Assembly: GCA_009692555.1 (NCBI GenBank)
Contig: SHYY01000057.1
Span: 1-32,693, forward strand
Length of the DNA: 32,693 nucleotides
Direction: 5' to 3'
Origin: Myxococcales bacterium
GTDB taxonomy: Bacteria > Myxococcota_A > Polyangia > Palsa-1104 > SHYY01
This document shows, piece by piece, positions 14,978-23,386 of this stretch. The position numbers were made by a program, and so were the translations under genes. Below the pieces are notes generated by a model. That model ran no database searches and was not told where the DNA came from. It saw nothing but the letters and a program-made list of their open reading frames with translations. Each line of letters opens with the position of its first letter. Positions within the stretch are counted from its first letter, which is position 1.

Positions 14978-17314
14978 ATGGCCTATTCCAGCCCGCCCCG
15001 TCCTGCGGCGGGGGTCCCGCGCGGGTACCTCGGCGCGAGCGCCGCCAGCCGCCGCTCGCGCTGCATCTACGCCTGTCCGTGCGGGGAGCGCTTCCCCGTG
15101 GAGGTGTGGCGAGCCGTCGACACGCGCGCGGATCCCGAGGCCGGGCGAGCGCTCTGCGCGGGCAAGCTCAACCGCGGGCGCTGCCCGGCGTGCGGCGTCG
15201 AGCGCGAGGTGTCGGCGTCGGTGGTCTACCACGATCCGATCGCCGAGCGCCTGGTGCTGATGCTCCCGGACGCGCTGCGCCATCGCGAGCTCGAGGAGCG
15301 CGCCCGCTACTACACGCGCCTGGCGGCCGACCGCGCCCCGCCGCCGGAATATGTCCGGCGCTTCGAGGTCGCCTTCGGGGTGGCGGAGCTGGGCGCGCTG
15401 GTCCATCCGATGGAGCCCGCCGAGGGGACTCGCGTGGCGCCCCCACCGATCGACGCCGACACGCCGCGCCCCGACCCCCAAGGCGACGAGACACCCGCTC
15501 CCGCGCTGGCCGGCGCCGCCGCGCAGGAGCCCGAGCCCGACACCGGTCGCACCCGGGTACGACTGCCGGTCCCCGACGCCCGCGCCGCCGGGCTGGAGCG
15601 CTGGATCGCCAATCGCGAGGGGCCCGCCGGGCTGCTGGCCGATGAGCGGGTCCTGGTGTGCGCTGCGCTCGGGGGCGCCGAACTCGAGCAGCTGATCGGC
15701 GCGCCGCTCGAACTGCGGCTCCAGCTCCATCGCCTCCCGTCCTACCCGTTGCTGGTCGTCACCGTGCTCGCGCCCCGCGGCAGCGACGGAACGTATCCCA
15801 CGGTGCAGGTGCCCCTCGACGTGGCCCGTGCCGCCCATCGCGCGCTGTTCGATGCCTTCGCGCGGGAGGCCGCGATCACCTTGCACCTCTACGATGCCGA
15901 CTACCTGCCGGTGGTGGTGCGCGCCGTCGCTGCGCCGCTCGAGGAGAACGCGCAGCGGCTGCTGATCCAGGCGAAGGAGGCCTTTCAACGCATCGCCCAG
16001 GCAGCGCGGAGCTTCGAGCGTGCGGTGGCCCTCTTCCAGGCGCCCAGCTTCGATCGTCTCGGTCGGATCCACGTCGCGCTCTCGGACGTCGAACTCGGGC
16101 CGCTCGATTCACCGGCCGCGCTCCGACAGTCGGTGGCGACGGTCAGCCGCTGGTCGGAGCCGGGCGCGGAGGCCTATCTGGTCGAGACGCGCTCGTTCCC
16201 GCTCGCGCAGTGGCGCGGCGCGCGCGCCGAGGTGGTCCGGGCGGCGATCGAGCAGGGGATTCACGCCCCGCGCGCGCTGATGCTGAAGGTGCTCGCCGAG
16301 GCCCAGGAGGCGACGGAGTGGCCCGAGGTGCTGCAGCGCCAGGTGGCGGCGTTCGCCTTGGTGGGGGAGCGGATCCGGCAAAACGATCTCTCGCCGGGCG
16401 AGGAGGCCGAGAACTGGCGCCTCCTGGCCGCGGAGTGCCATGCGGCCGGCGTGGTCCTGGACGCCCGCGCGCTGCGGCTCGCTCAGGCGGCGGAGCGGCG
16501 GGCGCGCACCGTCGCCAGCGGGGGCACCGACCTCAGGACCCTGCCGGTGGCAGAGTTGGTCGCCTGCCTCGAGCGCCGGGAGTTAAGGCGCGAGGCCGCG
16601 CTGGCGATCTGCGAGCGGCGCGATCTCGCCGGCATCGGCGCCGTGTTCGCGGCGATACCGAAGATGACCCGCGCCGAGGCGAACCGCGTGTTGCCATCGC
16701 TGACGGTGTTCGGCGAGGCGGCCGAGCGCCACTACGTCGAAGGGCTGCGCAGCCGCAAATCGTTCGTCCGCCAGGGGTGCGCCCTCGCACTCGGCGCGCT
16801 CGGTGGCGCGGCGGCCGCGGAGACGCTCGCGCGGCAGCTGATCGACGAGCCGACCGAGATCTGGCCGGAGGTGGCGCGCGCCGTCGGTGATCTCGGCGCG
16901 GCGGCGGTGATGCCGCTGGTGCTGCGCCTCCGCGAGACGGACGCCGAGGGGCGGGACCGGATCGCCCGGGCGCTCGCCCACGTGCTCCTCCGCGGCGTGC
17001 GCGGCCCGGTCGAGATGCTGGCCGCCGGGCGCGATCCGCTGTCGGGCGCGGCGGCGCGGCGCGCCCTGGAACTGGAGGAGGAGGTGCGGGGGGCCGACGC
17101 CGAGGTACGTGGCGGTGCGCCCTTGTCGGAGAACACCGTGGTGCGGGGCTTCTCGCGCCGCTTCTTCGACGCCCTGGGCGGGACGATGGAGCTCTCGGAG
17201 GACGATCTGGAGGTGGTCGATGACGACGCGGATCTCGTCGACGACGACCCCGGGCCGATGGTCGCCGAGTCCACTCGCCCGACGTCACGCTTGCCGAGAG
17301 AGCGTGGCCCCTGA
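14978..17314 (+). CDS. CpXC-domain protein with C-terminal HEAT-like repeats
   Basis: The 778-residue product has an N-terminal CpXC zinc-ribbon module with CPC at residues 33-35 and CPAC at 69-72, continuing with VSASVVYHDPIAERLVLMLP. An Ala/Pro-rich linker (about 148-195) leads to a central alpha/beta region (about 200-390) that I do not recognise. Residues about 530-700 are HEAT-like (VRQGCALALGALGGAAAAETL; WPEVARAVGDLGAAAVMPLVLRL). The tail is very acidic (SEDDLEVVDDDADLVDDD). It has no signal peptide, so it is cytoplasmic. The arrangement suggests a metal-binding scaffold; partner unknown. The frame opens at 14582, but the CpXC homology and promoter fix the start at 14978. Confidence 0.75.
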   Translation: MAYSSPPRPAAGVPRGYLGASAASRRSRCIYACPCGERFPVEVWRAVDTRADPEAGRALCAGKLNRGRCPACGVEREVSASVVYHDPIAERLVLMLPDALRHRELEERARYYTRLAADRAPPPEYVRRFEVAFGVAELGALVHPMEPAEGTRVAPPPIDADTPRPDPQGDETPAPALAGAAAQEPEPDTGRTRVRLPVPDARAAGLERWIANREGPAGLLADERVLVCAALGGAELEQLIGAPLELRLQLHRLPSYPLLVVTVLAPRGSDGTYPTVQVPLDVARAAHRALFDAFAREAAITLHLYDADYLPVVVRAVAAPLEENAQRLLIQAKEAFQRIAQAARSFERAVALFQAPSFDRLGRIHVALSDVELGPLDSPAALRQSVATVSRWSEPGAEAYLVETRSFPLAQWRGARAEVVRAAIEQGIHAPRALMLKVLAEAQEATEWPEVLQRQVAAFALVGERIRQNDLSPGEEAENWRLLAAECHAAGVVLDARALRLAQAAERRARTVASGGTDLRTLPVAELVACLERRELRREAALAICERRDLAGIGAVFAAIPKMTRAEANRVLPSLTVFGEAAERHYVEGLRSRKSFVRQGCALALGALGGAAAAETLARQLIDEPTEIWPEVARAVGDLGAAAVMPLVLRLRETDAEGRDRIARALAHVLLRGVRGPVEMLAAGRDPLSGAAARRALELEEEVRGADAEVRGGAPLSENTVVRGFSRRFFDALGGTMELSEDDLEVVDDDADLVDDDPGPMVAESTRPTSRLPRERGP

Positions 17315-17320
17315 TATAAT
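17291..17320 (+). promoter_or_regulatory. Sigma-70-like promoter of the metallophosphoesterase gene
   Basis: TTGCCG (17291-17296), 18 bases and a perfect TATAAT (17315-17320) overlap the end of the previous gene, whose TGA is at 17312-17314. Predicted start is near 17327, leaving about 15 bases before ATG 17342. It is the strongest -10 in the window. Confidence 0.6.
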
Positions 17321-17341
17321 TCTTCAACTCGGCTGCATTTG

Positions 17342-18073
17342 ATGAGAATCGGGATCTTCTCAGACACGCACTCCAACATTGAAGCGCTCAGCGCGGTGAT
17401 GGGGAAGCTGCGTGAGGAGAAGCTTGACCAGCTGGTGTGCCTCGGCGACACCGTCGGCTACGGTGCCAACCCGAACGAGTGCTGCGACATCGTGCGTGAG
17501 GTGGCGGCCTTCACCATCCTCGGCAACCACGACGCCGCGGTCGCCGGGAGGATGGACTACAGCTACTACTACGACGCCGCGCGCAACGCGCTCGACCTGC
17601 ACGCGTCGATGCTCACCGCGCCCAACATGGCGTGGCTGAAGACGCTCCCCTACGAGCGGCGGCAGGAGCACATGGGCTTCTGCCATGGCTCGCCGGTGAA
17701 CCTCGAGGAGTTCGAGTACATCTTTGCGCCCGAGCAGGCGGCGCGCTGCCTGCCCGACTTCGATAAGCTCGCCGACGTGACCTTCATCGGCCACTCGCAC
17801 CTCTGCAAGGCGTTCGCGCTCGACCGCGACGAGGTGCACGAGGTGGTGGCGACGCGCTTCGAGGTCCGCAAGGGGATGCGCTACGTGATCTCGGTCGGAT
17901 CGGTCGGGCAGCCGCGCGACTACGACCCGCGGGCGAGCTACGTGACCTACGACTCCACCACGCGGATCTTCGAGTTCAAGCGCGTCGCCTACGACGTCGA
18001 GTCGGCCGCGCGCAAGATCTTCGACAGCAAGCTCGAACGGAACTTCGGCAACCGCCTCTTCATCGGCGTGTAG
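17342..18073 (+). CDS. Calcineurin-like metallophosphoesterase
   Basis: The 243-residue product has the metal-binding motifs of the family: SDTHSN (Asp8, His10), GDTVGYG (Asp36), GNHD (61-64), CHG (114-116) and GHSH (150-153). All residues for a two-metal phosphodiesterase/phosphatase centre are present. Similar bacterial proteins hydrolyse cyclic nucleotides or phosphate esters; the substrate cannot be read from sequence. ATG 17342 is preferred over an adjacent TTG at 17339. It is transcribed from its own promoter inside the end of the CpXC-HEAT gene and ends 13 bases before the convergent Ddl-type gene. Confidence 0.9.
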   Translation: MRIGIFSDTHSNIEALSAVMGKLREEKLDQLVCLGDTVGYGANPNECCDIVREVAAFTILGNHDAAVAGRMDYSYYYDAARNALDLHASMLTAPNMAWLKTLPYERRQEHMGFCHGSPVNLEEFEYIFAPEQAARCLPDFDKLADVTFIGHSHLCKAFALDRDEVHEVVATRFEVRKGMRYVISVGSVGQPRDYDPRASYVTYDSTTRIFEFKRVAYDVESAARKIFDSKLERNFGNRLFIGV

Positions 18074-18086
18074 CCCGCTTCGGCGC

Positions 18087-19085
18087 TCAGTGGCTGTCGG
18101 CGGTGCCGACGGCGCGACGATCGAGGCCGCCCCAGCCGATGGAATCGGTGCGGCGCTCGCGCATCCGGCGGCCGGCGTGGAGGCGCGCACCCTCGAGGAT
18201 TCGCTCCACGAGGTCGGCGAAGGAGAGACCGGAGATCTGCGCGAGGCGGGGCACCAGCGATGACCCGGTCAGCTCCGGAAACGGCTCCACCTCGAGCAGG
18301 GTCTCGTTGCCGCGCTCCGAGACCATCAGATCGACCCGCGTCGCCCCGTCGCAGCCAAAGAGGTGGTGGGCGCGCAGGGCGAGGGTGACCACCCCGCGCA
18401 GACGCTCGGCGCCGAGCCGCGGCGGGGCGATCATTTGCATCCGCCCGGAGGTGTACCTTGCGGCGTAATCGAGCACGCCGCGCTCGGGCACGACTTCCGC
18501 CACCCCGAGCACCTGCCCTTCGAGGATCGCCACCTGCACCTCGCGGCCGCCGGCGTGTCGCTCGATCAGGACATCGTCGTCGAAGCGCAGCGCGGTCTCC
18601 ACCGCCGATTCCAGCTCGTCCACGTCGTGCGCCAGCGAGACGCCGACCCCCGAGCCGCCGGCACGCGGCTTGACCACGCACGGGAAGCCGAAGGAGCCGT
18701 GCTGGTCGACGGGCTCGCCGAGGCCGCGCGAGTGGCAGTAGTAGGCGGGCGTGGGCAGGTTGTGCAGGCGCAGCAGCTCCTTCGACTTCAGCTTGTCGGC
18801 CGCCAGCGCCGCCGCGGCCAGCGACGAACCGGTGTAGGGGATGCCCAGCGATTCGAGGAGGCCCTGGACCGGTCCGTCGGCGCCGCGTCCGTGGAGGGCG
18901 ATGAAGGCGACCTCGATGCGCTCCTGGCGCAGCCCGAGGTCGAGGTCGTGGTCGACGTAGATCGGCACCGCGTCGTGGCCCTGCTCGCGCAGCACCGCGA
19001 CGATCGCTTCGCCGGAGCGCAGCGAGATCTCCCGCTCCGGGGACCTGCCGCCGATGAGAACGCCGATCCGTCGAGACTGGTCCAT
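18087..19085 (-). CDS. D-alanine--D-alanine ligase family ATP-grasp enzyme
   Basis: The 332-residue product shows the Ddl N-terminal motif GVLIGGRSPEREISLRSG, HGRGADGPVQGLLESLGIPYTG, the ATP-grasp VVKPRAGGSGVGVS and the C-terminal LEVEPFPELTGSSLVPRLA. Ddl joins two D-Ala for peptidoglycan precursors. Metal-site residues correspond to Asp252 and Glu265, but the usual Asn of the EVN motif is Glu267 here (EVE). This could change metal or substrate use, so I leave the symbol open. ATG 19085 has GGAGGA upstream and the homology begins there. A second Ddl-like gene lies at 22187. No cell-wall genes adjoin it; it is divergent from the HARE-HTH gene. Confidence 0.85.
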   Translation of the reverse strand: MDQSRRIGVLIGGRSPEREISLRSGEAIVAVLREQGHDAVPIYVDHDLDLGLRQERIEVAFIALHGRGADGPVQGLLESLGIPYTGSSLAAAALAADKLKSKELLRLHNLPTPAYYCHSRGLGEPVDQHGSFGFPCVVKPRAGGSGVGVSLAHDVDELESAVETALRFDDDVLIERHAGGREVQVAILEGQVLGVAEVVPERGVLDYAARYTSGRMQMIAPPRLGAERLRGVVTLALRAHHLFGCDGATRVDLMVSERGNETLLEVEPFPELTGSSLVPRLAQISGLSFADLVERILEGARLHAGRRMRERRTDSIGWGGLDRRAVGTADSH

Positions 19086-19279
19086 GCAGGCTCCTCCGCT
19101 CTTCGTCTTCCGCAAGCTGTGTGCCGTGGCTTCGCCGGCTGGCGAAGGGCCCCTCCGTCGGAGCGCGCGCCTTGGGTGACACGCGCTCCGTGTCATCGAT
19201 CCCTACCGGCCCCGCGCCGTCGGCGCAAGTTTTTGACTCATGGACCGGGCGATCGGAGGACGATCGCACGGCCTCGGGC

Positions 19280-19308
19280 TTGACACCCCCGGGTGCGCGC
19301 GATACGAA
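19280..19308 (+). promoter_or_regulatory. Promoter candidate of the HARE-HTH/lipB operon
   Basis: A perfect TTGACA (19280-19285) is followed by 17 bases and TACGAA (19303-19308), a weak -10. Start would be near 19315, giving a leader of about 45 nt. The 274-base region 19086-19359 holds nothing else I can assign. Confidence 0.4.
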
Positions 19309-19359
19309 TCCCGAACGATCGTGGGGGGGGACGGCCACGTAGCCATCGGGGAACCCCAC

Positions 19360-21276
19360 ATGACATTCGTCGAAGCGGCCATCGCCATCCTGAAGCGCGA
19401 GGGCAAGCCGCTGCACTTCAAGACCCTCACCGAGATTGCACTGAAGGAGAACCTGCTCACCGTCGTCGGGCGCACGCCCGAGGTGACGATGCAGCAGCGG
19501 TTGAGCGACGCGCTTCGCAAGGATCCGACGGGGCCCCTGACGCGCGAAAAGCCCGGCATCTTCGGCTTGCACTCCTATGCGCCGGCGGAGAAGGTGCCGT
19601 CGGCCGTCCAGGTTCCCACGCTGGCGAAGGCCGCCGAGAAGGGAAGCGAGGGCGCACCCGCCGCCGTGACTCCGTCGGCGAGGAGTGAAGCCGCGGATCC
19701 CGCCGCGGCCGAGGACCACAAGCGTCGTCGCCGGCGGGGGGGCCGGGGTCGACGCCGACGCGGCGAGGGCGTCGAGGGGACGGGGACCGCCGCCGCCGCC
19801 TCGGACGATGGGTCCGACAGCGACGGCCAGGACGGTGCGGAGGAGAAGCGGGAGACCGGAGCGCCCGAGCCGGCAGCGGAGTCGCCGCAGCAGCCGCAGC
19901 AGGCGATCGTCCCCTCCCCGCCGTTCGTGCCTGCCGCGACGGCAAAATCGCCCGGACCAGGCCCCGAGCGTCGTTCGTTCGCGGAGGCGGCGGCGCTGGT
20001 GGCTGCGGCGCGCGCGGTGCCGACGTCCCCGGAGGCGCGTGGGCAAGATGCGTCGCCCGCCCCGGTGCGCCTGGAGGGTCCGGTTTCACCGAGCCTGATC
20101 AACAACCCGCAGCAGGCGGCGGTGCCCGGTGGGGACGCGCCCGGTGCGGCCGTGGCGGTCGACCTCTCCGGCTCGGAGGCGATCGACGAGGAGCTCTCGG
20201 AGCAGCTCGACGCCCATCGCGGGCCGATGATCGCGCCTGCCTTCGGCACCGAAGAGCTGGTGCGCGGCGAGGATCACCGCCCGGTATTCGAGGGCGGCGG
20301 GCGCCATCGTCGCGGGGAGCGCCACCGCGGTCGCGAGCGGGGCGCGAAGCCCCACGAGCCAAGGCGAGCCGCCCCGGCCGCGGAGGGGCATCCGGCCCCG
20401 TCCGCACGACCCCAGCCCGCACCGCCCGCCGCCTCCGCGCCGCATGCGCCGGCCGTCGCGGCGCGCCCTCCGGCTCCGATGTCGGTCCCCGTTGCGTCGT
20501 CGAGCAGCGGAACGCCCCTCGACGCAGTCGTGGAGGTGCTGCGCGGCGGCGATGGTCGGCCGCAGCACGTGAAGCAGATCGTCGACCTGGCGCTGAAGCG
20601 CAAGCTGATGCGGGGCGAGCCGGCCGACCTGTGGCGGCTGGTGCGCGTGGCGGTGCTGGCCGAGATGCGCCAGCGCGAGGGGAGCGGGCAGCGCGCGCGG
20701 GTGAAGCCGACCGGCGGCAGCAACTACCAGCTTGGCGATCGCAAGCTGGAGAGCGAGCTGTTCCAGTACGAGCGCGACCTCGCCGATCGGGCCACGCGCC
20801 TGTCGGAGGCGACACGGGTCGCGCTGCACCGCCGCATTGCGCGTCTCTCGCCGCAGGCCTTCGAGGTGCTCGGGCGCCTGCTTCTCGAGCGCATCGGGGT
20901 GCAGAACGTCGACGTGGTCAAGCGGGGCGAGGGGCGTCTCTACCTGGGTGGCGAACGCGCGATCGGAGCGCAGCGGATCAAGGTGCTGATCGCGGTGCGG
21001 CCCGGTGAGGGCGAGCTCAAGAGCGCCTCGGTGAGCGAGCTGCGCGCCGGGATCGCGCGCGGCTTCGACGAAGGGCTCCTGCTCGCCGCCGGGCGCGCCG
21101 GGGCGGAGGCCACCACCGAGCTGGCGGCAGGCGCGGGCAGCGGCGGTGCCGTCGAGCTCTACGATGGCGACGGGCTGGCGACGCTCTGCCTGCGCCATGG
21201 CGTCGGGGTCATCAAGCGAGCGGTCGAGGTGGACGCGCTCGACGTGGAGCTGTTCGCCGAGCTCACCGAGGCCTAG
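19360..21276 (+). CDS. HARE-HTH protein with degenerate Mrr-like nuclease domain
   Basis: The protein has 638 residues. Residues 1-70 are a HARE-HTH winged helix (FVEAAIAILKREGKPLHFKTL, then QQRLSDALRKD, IFGLHSYAP), as in RNA polymerase delta and some restriction proteins. A long Ala/Pro/Glu/Arg-rich linker follows. A second HARE-HTH-like unit lies at about 385-470 (LDAVVEVLRGGDGRPQHVKQI). Residues about 496-638 resemble Mrr-type nucleases (LSPQAFEVLGRLLLERIG, LLLAAGRAGAEATTEL), but the catalytic GVD and QxK/ExK positions read GRLYLGG and IAVRP, so it is probably inactive. It likely binds DNA or RNA polymerase. The start is set by the domain; lipB follows in the same frame after one TAG. Confidence 0.75.
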   Translation: MTFVEAAIAILKREGKPLHFKTLTEIALKENLLTVVGRTPEVTMQQRLSDALRKDPTGPLTREKPGIFGLHSYAPAEKVPSAVQVPTLAKAAEKGSEGAPAAVTPSARSEAADPAAAEDHKRRRRRGGRGRRRRGEGVEGTGTAAAASDDGSDSDGQDGAEEKRETGAPEPAAESPQQPQQAIVPSPPFVPAATAKSPGPGPERRSFAEAAALVAAARAVPTSPEARGQDASPAPVRLEGPVSPSLINNPQQAAVPGGDAPGAAVAVDLSGSEAIDEELSEQLDAHRGPMIAPAFGTEELVRGEDHRPVFEGGGRHRRGERHRGRERGAKPHEPRRAAPAAEGHPAPSARPQPAPPAASAPHAPAVAARPPAPMSVPVASSSSGTPLDAVVEVLRGGDGRPQHVKQIVDLALKRKLMRGEPADLWRLVRVAVLAEMRQREGSGQRARVKPTGGSNYQLGDRKLESELFQYERDLADRATRLSEATRVALHRRIARLSPQAFEVLGRLLLERIGVQNVDVVKRGEGRLYLGGERAIGAQRIKVLIAVRPGEGELKSASVSELRAGIARGFDEGLLLAAGRAGAEATTELAAGAGSGGAVELYDGDGLATLCLRHGVGVIKRAVEVDALDVELFAELTEA

Positions 21277-21279
21277 CAC

Positions 21280-22023
21280 CTGGAAGAGGTCGAAGTCGTC
21301 TGGCTGGGGCGGGTCGAGTACCGCGTCGCCTGGGCGCTTCAGGAGGAGCTGCGCCGCCTGGTGCTGGCCGGCGAGGGCCGGGAGACGATCCTCCTCCTCG
21401 AGCACCCCAAGGTGGTCACGCTCGGCCGCTCCTCCGACCCCGCCCACGTGCTGCTCGACGAGGCGGCGCTCGCGGCGCGCGGCGTCGATCGCGTGGTCAC
21501 CAGCCGGGGCGGGGACGTGACCTACCACGGTCCCGGGCAGCTCGTGGCCTACCCCGTGGTGCGGATCGGCCGTGGCGTGGTCGCGCACGTCGAGGGGATG
21601 GCGCGCGCGGTGATCGAGACGGTGCGCCCGCTGGGGATCGACGCGGTCTTTCGACGCGAGCGCGCTGGCGTGTGGGTCGGCGATCGCAAGCTCGCGGCCT
21701 TCGGCGTTCACGTCAGTCGCCGCGTGGCGATCCACGGCCTCGCACTGAACGTCACCACGCCGAGCTCGGACTTCGCGGTGATCGTTCCGTGTGGCCTCCA
21801 CGACGCTGGCGTGACATCGATCGCCGACCTGACGGGACACTCCGAGGCGCTCGACGTGATCGCGCCGCGCCTCGGAATTGCGCTGGCCACCGCGCTGGGG
21901 AGATCTCCCCGGGCGCTCGAGCGGCGGGAGATCGCTTCGCCGATCGCCAGCGCGGCTCCCGCGGTCGCCGGCCCGACTTCGCCGTCGCCCGGCGCACGGA
22001 TCCAGCCGCTGCAGCGACGGTAG
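21280..22023 (+). CDS. lipB: Lipoate--protein ligase B (octanoyltransferase), apparent CTG start
   Basis: The product is about 247 residues from CTG 21280. LipB moves octanoyl groups from acyl carrier protein to lipoyl domains, the first step of lipoic acid synthesis. Motifs are intact: LLLEHPKVVTLGR, SRGGDVTYHGPGQLVAYP, RKLAAFGVHVSRRVAIHGLALNV with the catalytic Lys, and PCGLHDAGVTSI with the catalytic Cys. Homology extends upstream to VVWLGRVEYRVAWALQEEL, before the first GTG at 21361, yet no ATG, GTG or TTG exists in that stretch. CTG 21280 has GAGG eight bases upstream, so it is my choice. The alternatives are a shortened form from GTG 21361, or readthrough of the TAG at 21274-21276. The last 25 residues are an Ala/Pro-rich tail. 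Confidence 0.9.
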   Translation: MEEVEVVWLGRVEYRVAWALQEELRRLVLAGEGRETILLLEHPKVVTLGRSSDPAHVLLDEAALAARGVDRVVTSRGGDVTYHGPGQLVAYPVVRIGRGVVAHVEGMARAVIETVRPLGIDAVFRRERAGVWVGDRKLAAFGVHVSRRVAIHGLALNVTTPSSDFAVIVPCGLHDAGVTSIADLTGHSEALDVIAPRLGIALATALGRSPRALERREIASPIASAAPAVAGPTSPSPGARIQPLQRR

Positions 22024-22032
22024 GAGCGGTGA

Positions 22033-22069
22033 GTGGACTCCCTCACCCAAGGTTCCCCGCGCCGCGGGG
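22033..22069 (+). terminator. Stem-loops after lipB
   Basis: CCCCGCGCCGCGGGG (22055-22069) forms a strong GC stem, and GTGAG/CTCAC just upstream can form another. No T-run follows, so Rho-independent termination is not proven. The 163-base gap to the next gene shows nothing else. Confidence 0.3.
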
Positions 22070-22186
22070 TGGAGGAGAAAACTCCCCCCGATCGGCCCGA
22101 TCATTCGTTGCTTTCCTGGAGTCGCTCCGCAAGAATGGCGACATGAGAGCGTCCGATCCGTCGCGCGGTAGCGGGGACGCCAGGTG

Positions 22187-23386
22187 ATGATTCCCCGCTC
22201 GTCCGGCTTGCGCGTCCTCCTCCTCCACAACACCGATTTCTCCAATCTGCCGCCCGAGGATCCGGCCTACTCGTCGGGCGCCGACGTGGAGATCGCCGCG
22301 CGCGGGGTCGCCGGTGCGCTCGCAAGGCGCGGCCATCACCCCGTGGTCGACGGCCTCGACTGCGCGGGGATCGGTCGACTGATCCGCCTGCTCAGCGACG
22401 ATCCACCCGACGTCGTGTTCAACCTCTGCGAGTCGCTGCGCACCGACGCACGCCACGAGGTGGTGCTCCCGGCGCTGCTCGATCTCATGGGTGTGCCCTA
22501 CACCGGATCGGGCCCGGTCGCGCTCGGGATCGCGCTGCGCAAGGATCGCGCGAAGGCGCTCCTGCGCGACTCCGGCGTCCCTACGCCCGATGCGGTGACC
22601 CTCACCTCCGTCGCTGGCGAGTGCGGCCTGCCGTTCCCGCTGATCGTCAAGCCGACGCGCGAGGACGCCTCGGTCGGGATCTCCAGCGCATCGGTGGTGC
22701 ACGACCGGGCCGCCCTCGACGCGGCGGTGGCCCATGTGGTCCACGCGCTGCACCAGCCGGCGCTGGTCGAGCGCTTCATCGAGGGACGCGAGCTCTACGT
22801 CTCGCTCCTCGGCAACGACCCGCCCTCTGCCCTGCCGATGCACGAGATCGACTTCACCGATCTGCCCGCCGGCCTGCCGCGGATCGTCTCCTACTCCGGC
22901 AAGTGGGACCCGACGTCACCCGAGTTCCTCGGCACCCGCCCGACGCGCTGCTTCCTCTCGGATGCGGTGCGGCTGCGGGTCGAGCGCGCCGCCCAGTCTG
23001 CCTTCAAGGCGCTCGACCTCGCCGACTACGGCCGCGTCGATGTCCGCCTCGCCGCCGACGACACGCCCTACGTGATCGACGTCAACCCGAACTGCGATCT
23101 CACCGACGGCGCGGGGTTCAGCCGGGCCGGCGGCTACAGCGGGCTCTCCTACGAGCAGCTTGTCGAGCGGATCTGCCTGGTGGCCCTGGAGAGACATCGC
23201 AATGCCCAGCCTCACCGAACCGCCGCTCCCCCGGCAGCACTCGTCGACGCTGCCGCCCTCGCCCTCGATTCGGCCCCTCCGGCCCGGCGATCGCGCGTCG
23301 CTGCACGATCTGATCACGAGGGACGGGTTGTTCCCGCCGGGCGAGGTCCAGTGCGCGCTCGAGCTGATCGACGGCGCGCTCGCTAG
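22187..23386 (+). CDS. D-Ala-D-Ala ligase-like ATP-grasp enzyme
   Basis: The product has 399 residues. The N-terminal half has VLLLHNTDFSNLPPEDPAY, FNLCESLRTDARHEVVLPALLDLMGVPYTGS and LRKDRAKALLRDSGVPTP, a Ddl-like preATP-grasp region. The ATP-grasp part shows LIVKPTREDASVGIS, ALVERFIEGRELYVSLLG and RVDVRLA with YVIDVNPNCDL (Asp285, Asp298, Asn300), so the metal site is complete. The family joins a carboxylate to an amine with ATP; peptide or amino-acid ligation is likely but the substrate is unknown. The last 60 residues are low-complexity and lie over the start of the GNAT gene. An adjacent GTG at 22184 is an alternative start; neither has a strong Shine-Dalgarno. Confidence 0.85.
   Translation: MIPRSSGLRVLLLHNTDFSNLPPEDPAYSSGADVEIAARGVAGALARRGHHPVVDGLDCAGIGRLIRLLSDDPPDVVFNLCESLRTDARHEVVLPALLDLMGVPYTGSGPVALGIALRKDRAKALLRDSGVPTPDAVTLTSVAGECGLPFPLIVKPTREDASVGISSASVVHDRAALDAAVAHVVHALHQPALVERFIEGRELYVSLLGNDPPSALPMHEIDFTDLPAGLPRIVSYSGKWDPTSPEFLGTRPTRCFLSDAVRLRVERAAQSAFKALDLADYGRVDVRLAADDTPYVIDVNPNCDLTDGAGFSRAGGYSGLSYEQLVERICLVALERHRNAQPHRTAAPPAALVDAAALALDSAPPARRSRVAARSDHEGRVVPAGRGPVRARADRRRAR

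Noticed and set aside
22055..22069. Intrinsic terminator after lipB
   Set aside because: Strong stem but no T-run on either strand; kept only as a low-confidence stem-loop.
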